DNA of 64,000 bases from Winogradskyella marincola (GCF_029624125.1 NZ_JARSBN010000003.1:62001-126000); one strand, 5' to 3'. Shown: positions 44,059 through 53,153, numbered from the stretch's first letter. Notes: a model not told the origin generated them from the letters alone. Program-made: numbers and translations.

Positions 44059-44694
44059 TTGAAGAACACCACACTCAGAATTGCAGCATCAATTATAGTT
44101 TTGTTTTTAGTGATATCTTGCTCATCCTCAACAACAATAAAGTCGGGAGATATAGTGTTTAGAGGCGCAACACAAAGTGACTTATCTGAAGCTATAAACG
44201 AGGTGACCCAAACCGAAAAAGCTACAAATTACACACATATGGGAATTTGTAGTGTTGAAGATGGAAGTGTATTTGTCTACCACTCAGATTTGGGCAAAGG
44301 TGTGCTAAAAGAGCCTTTAGAGTTGTTTTTAAAATCAGACGATTCTTCAACTTATACAGCAGATGTATACCGAATAAAAAATAGTACCCAAACACAAATA
44401 GCAACAGCAATATCTAAAGCTAAGAATCTAGTTGGTGAGCCTTACAACGTCACCTATATTTTAGAAGACAAAGGCTATTACTGCTCAGAGTATATCTACG
44501 AATTGTTTAAAGAAGACAATGTGTTTACTCTAGAGCCTATGACCTTTAAAAATGCTAAAACCAATACCTTTCACAACGGTTGGGTTACGCACTACAAAGA
44601 TTTAGGCATAGAAATACCAGAAGGCAAATCAGGCTGCAACCCAAATGGTATGGCAGCTTCTGAAACTTTAGTTTTTGTAAGGCGCTTACAATAA
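44059..44694 (+). CDS. YiiX/YebB-like permuted NlpC/P60 cysteine hydrolase, lipoprotein
   Basis: 211 residues from TTG 44059, which gives a perfect lipoprotein signal (MKNTTLRIAASIIVLFLVISC, split by context; Cys21). An ATG at 43942 is in frame but adds 39 residues that no signal peptide would have and reads through the direct repeats. Catalytic His is in YTHMGICS and catalytic Cys in GYYCSEYIYELF, in permuted order as in YiiX. KSGDIVFRGA is the family start. Likely cleaves peptides or lipid amides at the envelope. Confidence 0.8.
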   Translation: MKNTTLRIAASIIVLFLVISCSSSTTIKSGDIVFRGATQSDLSEAINEVTQTEKATNYTHMGICSVEDGSVFVYHSDLGKGVLKEPLELFLKSDDSSTYTADVYRIKNSTQTQIATAISKAKNLVGEPYNVTYILEDKGYYCSEYIYELFKEDNVFTLEPMTFKNAKTNTFHNGWVTHYKDLGIEIPEGKSGCNPNGMAASETLVFVRRLQ

Positions 44695-44797
44695 TGTTTA
44701 AAACTACGTAAGGTTACGTATTGACTTGTTGATTTAAAAATGCGAACTTCGCTTATCGTTGGGTATAAATCATTGAAACGAATTCATATCCAAACCG

Positions 44798-46552
44798 TTA
44801 GGCACAATTAAGAGAAAATGCCAAGATTATTAAAAAATGACACCATTAGGTTAATAGAAGCAAGTACTGAAGCTTTAGGCTTAGCTCAAATTGGAATTTG
44901 TACGTTTAGAAAAGATCAACTTAAAGTAGAACAAGTCCGATATTCTGCTGAAATTGGACTTATCGGTAGTGCGATTGAATTAGCAATGAGTTCAATCTTA
45001 ATTCAAGCGCTCGGAAAAAAAATCATTTATCGGGATTATAAAAAAGGGAAATATAAGACCGCTTCAGAAATTTTAAATGACTTCCGCTCTCTTATCAGAC
45101 AAGCTTCTTCTAATACTCTATTTTTACTTAATGACGTTCCTAATCCTGACGATCATTTCCAGAAATTACTTGATCTTACAAATAGATTTCAGCTAATAAT
45201 TACGAGTCGTGCTAACGGGCTGCATAATGGATATGGTCTTAAATATGAAATTGTTGCATCTTTTTTTCAAGACGTAAGTGATTTTATAAAGTTAATTGGC
45301 TTATCAAACAACTTTAAACCATATTTAGCTTGTATCCCTGAATTAGTAGGTATTACAATTGATAAAAAAGTATTAATAGATGAACTTTATCAAGATTTAC
45401 AGCAAACTTCGAATGTTGAGGAAAAAAGAAATCTAATCACATCTTTATTCCTCATTCTCCCAGAAATCCCAAGTAATTTACCAGATTGGATAGAAAAGTT
45501 CGATAGCATTAAGGTTGCTCCTAAAAAGAATGATATTGTTTATTTAATTGACGCATTAGAAAAAGCAAATCCAGTTTCTCTTAATAAAGTTACTGATGGC
45601 AGTCAATCACTTGATGTTAAAATTGTAGGTAGAGATGTCGAAGGAGCTATACCTATTTCTGCTCAATTTTTAAAATCAGAATTCACGCAAATAAAAGATC
45701 AATTTTATGCAGATATTGCAACTGCAAATGGAAGACTAAAAAGTAAGCAACTTGACTTACCTCCTAAATCATCAATAAATAATGTATTTGCTCTTGGTCT
45801 CTATGATTCGAAAATTATTGAAAATGATCTAAAATTCACTGGACATCAATCTTGGCCATTTATTGTAGAAGCTCTCAATGTAGCAAAGAATAATACAACA
45901 GCACCTTATTGGTTTATAATTAGAGAAACTAAAGATTTAGGACAGCTCAAAGCAAATCTAAAAAAAGCTCAAAGGCTTGGAAATAGCTCATTGAAAAAGA
46001 ATATAACAATTGTATTAGGCGGTATCGAAGCTATGGAAAACAATACTCCAATTGAGTCGACTTCCGTTTTTATCAGTAAAATTCTTAAGGATATTGAAAA
46101 ATTCAACAATGAGCTTGAACATATAGAAAAAATATACCAAAAGAATGGTTTACACGGTTTAAGCGAAGATTACGATAATGAATTTAGGCTTTTATTTTCG
46201 GAAAGTATTTCTATAAGTGATTTATTGCAAAAAATTTTAGAAGATGATTCAATTGAATTGAGTAATAGAAAATATTGGGTTGCTAAATTGACTCTTATTA
46301 TGCCTGAAAAACAAGATTTACCTATTCTCGCATCAATTTTAGGGAACTCGGATTTCAATAATGCGCATACGAATATTCGAAAAGTTTTTCGCGCTTATGA
46401 TTTCTATAATTATGGACCAAAAATAAAAAGTGCCTAACAATGTATAAAAATAATTGCTACATTAGTGCTTAACCAAAGGTAGTTGCAATTTTGTTACGTC
46501 TGATTTTCCTGCGAAAAATCCTCGCACACAAAACCGCTACTATTCTTATACG
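44798..46552 (+). mobile_element. Integron-cassette-like unit with one ORF
   Basis: On the left is a core-site-like G|TTAGGC (44797-44803; GTTRRRY). On the right, directly at the ORF stop, is its complement GCCTAAC (46432-46438; RYYYAAC), extended to 9 bp (GTTAGGCAC / GTGCCTAAC). A folded region follows up to a second G|TT at 46552. The arrangement (TTRRRY, short leader, ORF, attC-like hairpin) is that of a gene cassette. No integrase is in the window and the right core reads GTTACCG, not GTTRRRY. Confidence 0.5.
44818..46437 (+). CDS. Unknown 539-aa cytosolic protein in a cassette-like unit
   Basis: No family recognised. Mostly helical, no signal or membrane segment. The N-terminal third has an EIGLIGSAIELAMSSILIQALG block reminiscent of HEPN-like helices, then LIRQASSNTLFLLNDVPNPDD and LIITSRANGLHNGYGLKYE. 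The middle has an alpha/beta pattern (PYWFIIRETKDLGQL, ITIVLGGIEAM). The start ATG is 13 bp after the GTTAGGCAC repeat and the stop TAA lies in the inverted copy GTGCCTAAC. It has the look of an accessory gene, but nothing proves a defence or other role. Confidence 0.75.
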   Translation: MPRLLKNDTIRLIEASTEALGLAQIGICTFRKDQLKVEQVRYSAEIGLIGSAIELAMSSILIQALGKKIIYRDYKKGKYKTASEILNDFRSLIRQASSNTLFLLNDVPNPDDHFQKLLDLTNRFQLIITSRANGLHNGYGLKYEIVASFFQDVSDFIKLIGLSNNFKPYLACIPELVGITIDKKVLIDELYQDLQQTSNVEEKRNLITSLFLILPEIPSNLPDWIEKFDSIKVAPKKNDIVYLIDALEKANPVSLNKVTDGSQSLDVKIVGRDVEGAIPISAQFLKSEFTQIKDQFYADIATANGRLKSKQLDLPPKSSINNVFALGLYDSKIIENDLKFTGHQSWPFIVEALNVAKNNTTAPYWFIIRETKDLGQLKANLKKAQRLGNSSLKKNITIVLGGIEAMENNTPIESTSVFISKILKDIEKFNNELEHIEKIYQKNGLHGLSEDYDNEFRLLFSESISISDLLQKILEDDSIELSNRKYWVAKLTLIMPEKQDLPILASILGNSDFNNAHTNIRKVFRAYDFYNYGPKIKSA

Positions 46553-46558
46553 TTACCG
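46430..46558 (+). other. attC-like imperfect palindrome
   Basis: Starts with GTGCCTAAC. GTATAAAAATA (46442-46452) can pair with TATTCTTATAC (46541-46551), and neighbouring GCTAC segments extend the match; an inner hairpin GATTTTC / GAAAAATC lies at 46502-46520. It ends at CG|TTACCG. About 125 bp long, within the size range of attC sites. Confidence 0.5.
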
Positions 46559-46674
46559 ATAAGCGCAACTCCCAAAATTAAGCCTCAAACCTTTGGCATT
46601 GAATTTGTTTGTAACAAAACACAAGATTTTACTACCAATAAGTAAAACAAGGTTTAACTTAAAAAAGAAAAATT

Positions 46675-46998
46675 ATGATTCAGTATAAAGGAGCATTAGT
46701 TTTAGGAGCATTAATTGGTGCAGCAGCAGGTGTTTTATTAGCACCTGATAAAGGCAGTGTTACCAGAGATCATCTTAAAAAAGAAGGCAAGGAGATAAAA
46801 GACAAACTTGTAGATGACTTTACAGAAGTAAAAGAAGATTTGTCTAAAGCTGCAAAATCTGGTAAAGACAAGTTTAAAGAAGACATGAAAGACTTTGCGT
46901 CCAAAGCCAGTTATAAAACAGAAGAAGCCATTACATTTTTAGAAAAGCAATTGGCTATCCTTAAAGAGAAGAATAAGACCTTACAACAAACGAGTTAA
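46675..46998 (+). CDS. YtxH domain protein
   Basis: 107 residues. N-terminal Gly/Ala-rich hydrophobic helix with the family signature GALIGAAAGVLLAPDKG, then a long Lys/Glu-rich amphipathic helix (KEGKEIKDKLVDDFTEVKED..). YtxH proteins are small, membrane-associated, often general-stress-induced; molecular role unknown. Confidence 0.9.
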   Translation: MIQYKGALVLGALIGAAAGVLLAPDKGSVTRDHLKKEGKEIKDKLVDDFTEVKEDLSKAAKSGKDKFKEDMKDFASKASYKTEEAITFLEKQLAILKEKNKTLQQTS

Positions 46999-47131
46999 AA
47001 GTGTTTTCTTACTTTTTTATTCATTTTATCGAATTTAATTGATTTTTAGACTCTTGGATGTTTTTTTTGCTATAGATTGGTTTAACACTTACAGTAAAAG
47101 TTTGTAAGTATTTTTAACCAACTAAAAGCCT

Positions 47132-48547
47132 ATGAAAATTTTTAAGAGATACACAGCAGGCACACTATTGTTAGTCTTCATAATGTCTTCATGTTCTAGA
47201 GACTTAGACAGTTTTAAAGAAGAAGCTACAACTATTAGAAACAATGTAGAGGTAGATAGTATTATTCCAGACTCAATTTTATTAAGCATCTTAGAGGAAG
47301 AAACTCTTTTTATAGAGCAAGCAATATCCCAACGTATCGTAGACACAACAGGTATGGATGTTGTAAAAACTAATCCCAAAAAGGTATATGCGCATTATAT
47401 GCCATGGTTTCAGAGCAAGGATTATGATGGATATTGGGGAGCGCATTGGACAATGGCAAACAAAAATCCAGAAATTATTGATGCCAATGGTAAACGAGAG
47501 ATTGCTTCGTATTATTATCCTGAGATAGGACCCTATTCATCATCTGATCCAGATCTACAAGAATATCATTTTTTAATGATGAAAATGTCTGGTATAGATG
47601 GTGTTATTTTTGATTGGTACGGAAGTAGAGATTACTATGATTACAACATAATGAAACAAGCCACAGAAACATTTATGTGGCAGTTAGAAGACTTAGGCTT
47701 AGATTTTTCTATTATGTACGAAGATAGAACAGCTGTGCAAGCTGTAGATCTTGGCTTTGCAGTAGATACCATAACTGCTGCACAAGAAGATTTTGAATAT
47801 GTAAGAGATAACTACTTTACAAGTCCAAGATATATGCAATGGGAAGGTAAGCCATTATTGTTTGTGTTTGGGCCACATCATATTCAGTCTCCAGAAGATT
47901 GGGATCAGATTTTTACTGTTTTTCCAGAGCATAACAAACCAGAGTATGTAACACTTTGGGGAGCTAATGCTTGGGTAGGAGATAACGCAACAGGAGAATT
48001 TGCTTGGGTAGACGAAACGCATTTAACAGCTCATGGTCATTATTATTGGCACATGACACAACCTCAAAATATAGACAAATTAAGAGTTGGCAGTGTCTAT
48101 CCTAGTTTTAATTCCTTTAGTTTACAAGGAGGTTGGGGATTAGATCATGATTGGCAAATTTATCCAGATGGTGGTGATACATTTGTAGAAACATTAAATT
48201 ACACACATCATGAAACCTCAGATTTTATACAACTCGTAACTTGGAATGATTTTGGTGAAGGAACAATGATAGAGCCCACAGAAGAATTTGGGTTTTTATA
48301 CCTTCAACTTTTACAAGGATATACAGGTGTTTCTTATACACCACAAGATTTAAAAACTGCTCAGGATCTTTATTTTTTAAGAAAGTCTGTTGCTCAAAAT
48401 AATCAAGGTACAGCGTCTCGATCTGCAAATAACACACCCAACACTCAGCGATTTTTAGATAGAGTTTATTATTATATAAAACGAGGACAAATGAATAGAG
48501 CTCGCATTTTACTTAGAGCAGTAGAGCGATTTTACACTACAGATTAG
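47132..48547 (+). CDS. Glycoside hydrolase family 71/99-like lipoprotein
   Basis: 471 residues. Lipoprotein signal with lipobox MSSC (Cys21). The catalytic TIM-barrel region begins KVYAHYMPWFQSKDYDGYWGAHW, then GIDGVIFDWYGSRDYYD, LLFVFGPHHI, HLTAHGHYYWH and VTWNDFGEGTMIEPTEEFG, the pattern of GH71/GH99-like endo-acting glycosidases that work on alpha-mannan or alpha-glucan. Single gene with no SusC/SusD next to it, so the substrate cannot be inferred from context. Confidence 0.85.
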   Translation: MKIFKRYTAGTLLLVFIMSSCSRDLDSFKEEATTIRNNVEVDSIIPDSILLSILEEETLFIEQAISQRIVDTTGMDVVKTNPKKVYAHYMPWFQSKDYDGYWGAHWTMANKNPEIIDANGKREIASYYYPEIGPYSSSDPDLQEYHFLMMKMSGIDGVIFDWYGSRDYYDYNIMKQATETFMWQLEDLGLDFSIMYEDRTAVQAVDLGFAVDTITAAQEDFEYVRDNYFTSPRYMQWEGKPLLFVFGPHHIQSPEDWDQIFTVFPEHNKPEYVTLWGANAWVGDNATGEFAWVDETHLTAHGHYYWHMTQPQNIDKLRVGSVYPSFNSFSLQGGWGLDHDWQIYPDGGDTFVETLNYTHHETSDFIQLVTWNDFGEGTMIEPTEEFGFLYLQLLQGYTGVSYTPQDLKTAQDLYFLRKSVAQNNQGTASRSANNTPNTQRFLDRVYYYIKRGQMNRARILLRAVERFYTTD

Positions 48548-48558
48548 TAATAACCTGT

Positions 48559-49197
48559 TTATATTATAGTGTTAATAAAATCAACATTGACCACGTGTTT
48601 GCCTTCAAACGGAAATATTTGTAATCGGTTTTCAAATAATTCTTCTGCACGTTGTTTTTCATACACAATACGCTCTGCATCTAAGTATTCATCTTCTGTG
48701 CCATAAATAAGTTTTACTTTGGTGTCTTCAGAAAGATACTCAAAGTCTTTAGCGGTCAATTCCTTAGGAATGCCTCCAGAGTGTAATACCAATTGCGAAC
48801 ATTGTAATTGGCGTTTGGCTAAATAACGCATAGCAACACTCACGCCTTGTGAGTAGCCAAAAACGATTAGGTTTATATTCTTTGGAAAAGTTTCAGCTTC
48901 AAACACAGCATCAAAATAGTTAAGAATGTTTTGCATACCACTTTCGGTATTGTCTCTTGTTAGCCAATTAGCACCAACATGCATTTTGGGTTGCATGTAG
49001 TATTTACTTGGTGCTTGTGGAGCTATGATATAGTTTTCTTCAGCATTTAGATGTTTAAAATAACGTAAAAAATAACGACTTAGGTAACCCATACCATGGC
49101 ACACAAACCACACATTTTTAGTGCGTTCTGTAAGTGTGTTTAAAGTAGAGTAGGAGTTGCTCGTTGTATATGTGATTTCTTTTTCTTCTGAATTCAT
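48559..49197 (-). CDS. Phospholipase/carboxylesterase-type alpha/beta hydrolase
   Basis: 212 residues, cytosolic. Nucleophile Ser116 in VFGYSQGVSVA; acid in IYGTEDEYL; His in EGKHVVN near the C-terminus. VCHGMGYLSRYFLR forms the oxyanion region. Similar to YpfH-like esterases. It is divergent from the menaquinone genes and shares their regulatory gap. Confidence 0.85.
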   Translation of the reverse strand: MNSEEKEITYTTSNSYSTLNTLTERTKNVWFVCHGMGYLSRYFLRYFKHLNAEENYIIAPQAPSKYYMQPKMHVGANWLTRDNTESGMQNILNYFDAVFEAETFPKNINLIVFGYSQGVSVAMRYLAKRQLQCSQLVLHSGGIPKELTAKDFEYLSEDTKVKLIYGTEDEYLDAERIVYEKQRAEELFENRLQIFPFEGKHVVNVDFINTII

Positions 49198-49241
49198 TTT
49201 TCTTGGTAGTTTCAGTATTTTTGTGTTAAATGATTAAAGAT

Positions 49242-49328
49242 CTCGTGGCTAATCTACGAGGTATTCAAAGGATACAATTTTAAACATTTCGACGTTAATA
49301 TCGGAGTGTTTAAATCTCGATTATCGAG
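49242..49328 (+). promoter_or_regulatory. Structured leader before the thioesterase-menF-menD genes
   Basis: Three consecutive hairpins: CTCGTGG / CTACGAG (49242-49260, 5-nt loop); a 14-bp stem TTTAAACATTTCGA / TCGGAGTGTTTAAA (49279-49314, loop CGTTAATA, two G-U pairs); and CTCGATTATCGAG (49316-49328). A TATTTTTG box at 49217-49224 could start a leader transcript about 120 nt long. No known riboswitch recognised. Confidence 0.45.
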
Positions 49329-49346
49329 TAAAATTAAACTTTTTAT

Positions 49347-49772
49347 ATGCAATTATCTAAGGAAATGATCTTGGCAAAAGCCAACGAAGTTTCAAAAAAT
49401 ACGTTAATGGAAACGTTAGATATAGAAATGGTAGACTATGGCGAAGATTTTTTAGTAGCCAGGATGCCAGTAACACCTAAAGTGCATCAGCCAGATGGTG
49501 TGTTGCATGGTGGAGCTACAGCTGCTTTAGCTGAGAGTGTTGGTAGTTTTGCGTCGCACATTTTTACAGATTTAGAGCATTATTTTGTGAGAGGTTTAGA
49601 GATTACAGCTAACCATTTAAAAAGTGTAAAAGAAGGCTATGTGTACGCTAAAGCTACTTTTTTGCACAAGGGTCGTACCACACAATTGTTAGATATTAGG
49701 GTTACAGACGAGCAGGATAATTTAATATCGGTTTGCCGTTTATCTACAATTTCATTACCGCTTAAAAAGTAA
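49347..49772 (+). CDS. PaaI-family hotdog thioesterase, candidate DHNA-CoA hydrolase
   Basis: 141 residues. Hotdog signature PDGVLHGGATAALAESVGSFA and, after it, GLEITANHLKSVKEGYVYAKA and HKGRTTQLLDIRV. Length and motifs match YdiI/PaaI thioesterases. The stop is 3 bp before menF, so the two are probably co-translated. E. coli YdiI (MenI) hydrolyses 1,4-dihydroxy-2-naphthoyl-CoA in menaquinone synthesis; the same role here is inferred from position. Confidence 0.88.
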   Translation: MQLSKEMILAKANEVSKNTLMETLDIEMVDYGEDFLVARMPVTPKVHQPDGVLHGGATAALAESVGSFASHIFTDLEHYFVRGLEITANHLKSVKEGYVYAKATFLHKGRTTQLLDIRVTDEQDNLISVCRLSTISLPLKK

Positions 49773-49775
49773 TAG

Positions 49776-50891
49776 ATGACTCAAGATTCTTTTTTTGAAA
49801 CTTTAGAACTTCAGTATAAAAATAATTTGCCTTTTGTGGTCTACAGCAGACCCATAAATTCGGTTATAAAATGTTGGTTGCAAGAAGATGATGCGTTGCA
49901 CACAACTTCAGACTTTAATGAAAGTGGTTTTGTTTTTTCACCCTTTGATCTAAATAATAAGAGCATATTACTTCCCGAAACCCATTGCCAACATTTTACA
50001 ATAGACGCTTTGGATATAGATTTGGATGATGAGTTTACGTCTTCTTCCATAGAAAATAATGGAGAAGAAGCTCATATACACCTTGTTGAAAAAGGTATAG
50101 ATACCATTAAAAATGGTTTGCTAGAAAAGGTTGTGCTATCTAGAAAAGTTGAAAAAAGCCTTGTAGACTCTAATCCAATAACCATTTTTAAACGTTTGTT
50201 TAATACCTACAAAAATGCGATGGTGTATTGCTGGTATCATCCGAAGGTAGGCTTGTGGTTGGGCGCAACACCAGAGCTATTATTTAAAGTAGAAAGCAGA
50301 AGACTTACAACAATTTCTTTAGCAGGAACTCAATCTTATGCAGAAAATAGTGAGGTATCATGGACAACTAAAGAATATGAGGAACAACAGATAGTCACAG
50401 ACTACATTACAAAACAAATAGAGCCACATGCAGATGTCATAAAAGTTTCTGAAGTAGAAACTGTAAGAGCAGGAAACCTGTTGCATTTAAAGACGTACAT
50501 TCATAGTCAAATAAAACCAGAGAGTAGCCTATCATCTATTATAGAAGCTTTGCATCCTACACCAGCAGTTTGTGGATTTCCAAAGGAAGCATCAAAGCAT
50601 TTCATTCTCAAAAATGAAAGTTATAACCGTGAGTATTATACTGGTTTTTTAGGTGAGTTAAATTTAAAAGTCTCAAAAACCAGAAATACAAATAGACGTA
50701 ATGTAGAGAATAATGCTTATGCGGTTGTAAAAAAGCACTCTAACTTCTACGTTAATCTACGTTGCATGCAACTAAAGAATGGTAAAGCTTTAATATATGT
50801 AGGAGGAGGTATAACAAAGGATTCAATCTCTCAAAACGAATGGGAAGAAACAGTAAACAAAACCAAAACTATCGCTAACGTTTTAAGTTAA
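49776..50891 (+). CDS. menF: Isochorismate synthase (chorismate-binding family)
   Basis: 371 residues. The C-terminal two thirds form the chorismate-binding domain: KVVLSRKVEKSL, PKVGLWLGATPELLFKV, TISLAGTQSY, LHPTPAVCGFPKE, YYTGFLGEL and IYVGGGITKDS. It converts chorismate to isochorismate, the first step of menaquinone synthesis. The assignment to MenF over a siderophore enzyme rests on menD 30 bp downstream. Confidence 0.92.
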   Translation: MTQDSFFETLELQYKNNLPFVVYSRPINSVIKCWLQEDDALHTTSDFNESGFVFSPFDLNNKSILLPETHCQHFTIDALDIDLDDEFTSSSIENNGEEAHIHLVEKGIDTIKNGLLEKVVLSRKVEKSLVDSNPITIFKRLFNTYKNAMVYCWYHPKVGLWLGATPELLFKVESRRLTTISLAGTQSYAENSEVSWTTKEYEEQQIVTDYITKQIEPHADVIKVSEVETVRAGNLLHLKTYIHSQIKPESSLSSIIEALHPTPAVCGFPKEASKHFILKNESYNREYYTGFLGELNLKVSKTRNTNRRNVENNAYAVVKKHSNFYVNLRCMQLKNGKALIYVGGGITKDSISQNEWEETVNKTKTIANVLS

Positions 50892-50906
50892 AACGAAGAG
50901 AATCCT

Positions 50907-50914
50907 TATCTTTG
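50907..50914 (+). promoter_or_regulatory. Candidate -7 box (TATCTTTG) for menD
   Basis: Fits TAnnTTTG. It lies 7 bp before the menD ATG, so a transcript from it would be nearly leaderless. A TTA at 50888-50890 stands where the -33 TTG is expected, 16 bp upstream. Confidence 0.4.
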
Positions 50915-50921
50915 TTATTCG

Positions 50922-52682
50922 ATGAAATACTCTAAAATTCCCTTATCCCAGACGGTTGTTACACTATGCAAAACGCATAATGTTAAGCATATAATTATTT
51001 CTCCAGGAAGCCGAAATGCACCATTAACCATAGGTTTTACGCACGATGAGTTCTTTAATTGCTACAGTATAGTAGATGAGCGTTGTGCTGGTTTTTTTGC
51101 TTTAGGAATAGCGCAACAAATACAAGAACCTGTAGCATTAGTGTGTACATCTGGTAGTGCATTGCTAAATTATTATCCTGCAATTTCAGAAGCCTATTAC
51201 AGTAATATTCCATTATTGGTGTTGTCTGCTGACAGACCAAAACACCTCATAGATATAGGAGATGGGCAAACTATAAAGCAAAAGAACGTGTATGGAGAGC
51301 ATGTATTGTACAGCGCAAACCTTAAGCTAGATATAAAAGATAAAGAGCTTAAAACTGCTGCTGATGATTTGCCTATTATGCGAAGTATAGAAAATAAGCT
51401 TGAACGTTTTTTAGGACTTCAAAAAGATATACAATCGCATAACGAATCTGAAATACATGATGCCATAACCATTGCAAGACTAAAGTCTGGACCTGTTCAT
51501 ATTAACATTCCTTTTGATGAACCGCTTTATGAAACAGTAGATGAATTAAGTATAAATCCAAAGCCTTTTAGTATTTCTGATAGAACAGAGAAGATAGATG
51601 AATTTGAAATAAAAAGTCTATTAGATGTATGGCACTCAGCAAAGCGAAAAATGATATTGGTTGGTGTTTTGCAACCAAACTCAATAGAAGAGCAATGGAT
51701 ACAAGAATTAGCAGATGATGATAGTATTTTGGTTTTTACAGAAACAACATCCAATCTACATCACCCAGATTTTTTTCCAGGAATAGACAAAATGATTGCT
51801 CCGTTAGAAGAGGAAGAATTGCAGTTATTGCAACCAGACATTCTTTTAACCTTTGGAGGATTAGTGGTTTCAAAAAAGATAAAAGCTTTCTTAAGACAAT
51901 ATAAGCCAGAAGATCATTGGCATGTTGACTTATTTAAAGCAAACGACACATTCTTCAATTTAGATAAACATATAAAGCTAACACCAAATACATTCTTAAA
52001 AACCTTTTTACCTCAAGTAACACATCATACAAAAAGCGATTACAAGACCAACTGGTTAAAGGTGAGACAGAAACGCAGAAAACTTCACGATGATTATATA
52101 AAGACTATTCCATTTTCAGATTTTACGGTTTTCAACGTGTTATTAAAAAGCATACCAAAACAAAGTAACCTGCAGGTTGGTAATAGCTCTGCAATACGAT
52201 ATACACAGTTGTTTCAGCTTAGAAAAGATATTGCTGTATTCTGTAACAGAGGTACAAGTGGTATAGATGGTAGCACAAGTACAGCAATTGGTGCAGCAGT
52301 AGCCAATAAATTGCGTACTACATTTGTAACGGGTGACTTAAGTTTTTTCTACGATAGCAATGCACTTTGGAATAACTATATTCCAAGGAATTTCAGAATC
52401 ATTGTAATTAATAACCAAGGAGGTGGTATTTTTAGAATATTACCAGGCCATAAGAATACAGAAAACTTTGATACGTTTTTTGAAACTAAACATCAGTTAA
52501 CAGCAAAGCAACTCTGCGAGATGTATGGTTTTGAATATGTTAAAGCAACTAATGAATCGTCTTTAGAAGAGGTGCTAGACAGGTTCTATAATGTCTCAAA
52601 AAAGCCAAAGTTATTAGAAGTGTTTACACCATCTACAACCAATGATAATGTGCTTTTAGATTATTTTAAGTTTATAAAGTAA
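50922..52682 (+). CDS. menD: 2-succinyl-5-enolpyruvyl-6-hydroxy-3-cyclohexene-1-carboxylate synthase
   Basis: 586 residues with the ThDP-dependent fold: HIIISPGSRNAPLTIGF and the VALVCTSGSALLNYYPAISEAY Pyr-domain block, LLVLSADRP, central domain, and the PP domain with FCNRGTSGIDGSTSTAIGAA and TGDLSFFYDSNALWN plus VINNQGGGIFRILPG (ThDP/Mg site). It adds a succinyl-semialdehyde unit from 2-oxoglutarate to isochorismate. Cytosolic. Confidence 0.97.
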   Translation: MKYSKIPLSQTVVTLCKTHNVKHIIISPGSRNAPLTIGFTHDEFFNCYSIVDERCAGFFALGIAQQIQEPVALVCTSGSALLNYYPAISEAYYSNIPLLVLSADRPKHLIDIGDGQTIKQKNVYGEHVLYSANLKLDIKDKELKTAADDLPIMRSIENKLERFLGLQKDIQSHNESEIHDAITIARLKSGPVHINIPFDEPLYETVDELSINPKPFSISDRTEKIDEFEIKSLLDVWHSAKRKMILVGVLQPNSIEEQWIQELADDDSILVFTETTSNLHHPDFFPGIDKMIAPLEEEELQLLQPDILLTFGGLVVSKKIKAFLRQYKPEDHWHVDLFKANDTFFNLDKHIKLTPNTFLKTFLPQVTHHTKSDYKTNWLKVRQKRRKLHDDYIKTIPFSDFTVFNVLLKSIPKQSNLQVGNSSAIRYTQLFQLRKDIAVFCNRGTSGIDGSTSTAIGAAVANKLRTTFVTGDLSFFYDSNALWNNYIPRNFRIIVINNQGGGIFRILPGHKNTENFDTFFETKHQLTAKQLCEMYGFEYVKATNESSLEEVLDRFYNVSKKPKLLEVFTPSTTNDNVLLDYFKFIK

Positions 52683-52788
52683 TTTTAGTGTTACTAATGT
52701 GATAAGATGTGACTTTTCAGCTTTTTAGGTGTCTAAAAAATACTTACCTTTAGTGAGACAATTTATTTAACCTAAAACAAATATTAAA

Positions 52789-53127
52789 ATGAGTAAAAGA
52801 GACGAATTAATCGCAAAGTACGCAGCTGATTTAAAAGACAAGTGTGGTGTTAATCCAGATATGGATCTATTAACAAAAGTTACTGTAGGTTTAGGACCTT
52901 CAATCTACAATGCAGATTCTTCAACAGTTTCTGGTTCTGACGAGAGCGAGTTGGCAACTGTAAAAAACAATTACTTAATTAAGAAATTAGGATTAAGTGA
53001 AAGTGATGATTTAGATGGTGCTATTGCTTCAGTAATGGATAAGTACGGTCAGTCTAATAGAAATAAGTACAGAGCAGTTGTGTATTATTTACTATGTACT
53101 CATTTTGATAAAGCGTCGGTTTACTAG
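52789..53127 (+). CDS. DUF2853 family protein
   Basis: 112 residues, small, acidic, helical. MSKRDELIAKYAADLKDKCG, the middle KNNYLIKKLGLSESDDLDGAI and the end NKYRAVVYYLLCTHF match DUF2853. No function is known for the family. It is followed by a strong terminator and so is probably a single-gene unit inserted between menD and cvfB. Confidence 0.88.
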   Translation: MSKRDELIAKYAADLKDKCGVNPDMDLLTKVTVGLGPSIYNADSSTVSGSDESELATVKNNYLIKKLGLSESDDLDGAIASVMDKYGQSNRNKYRAVVYYLLCTHFDKASVY

Positions 53128-53153
53128 TAGACTTTAGTATATATAAAAACATT

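Noticed and set aside
44695..46674. Complete integron with integrase
   Set aside because: No tyrosine recombinase ORF is in the window, and the right core GTTACCG departs from GTTRRRY; only a cassette-like unit is claimed.
49242..49328. tRNA in the folded region before the thioesterase gene
   Set aside because: No acceptor stem, no T-loop GTTCRA and no cloverleaf spacing.
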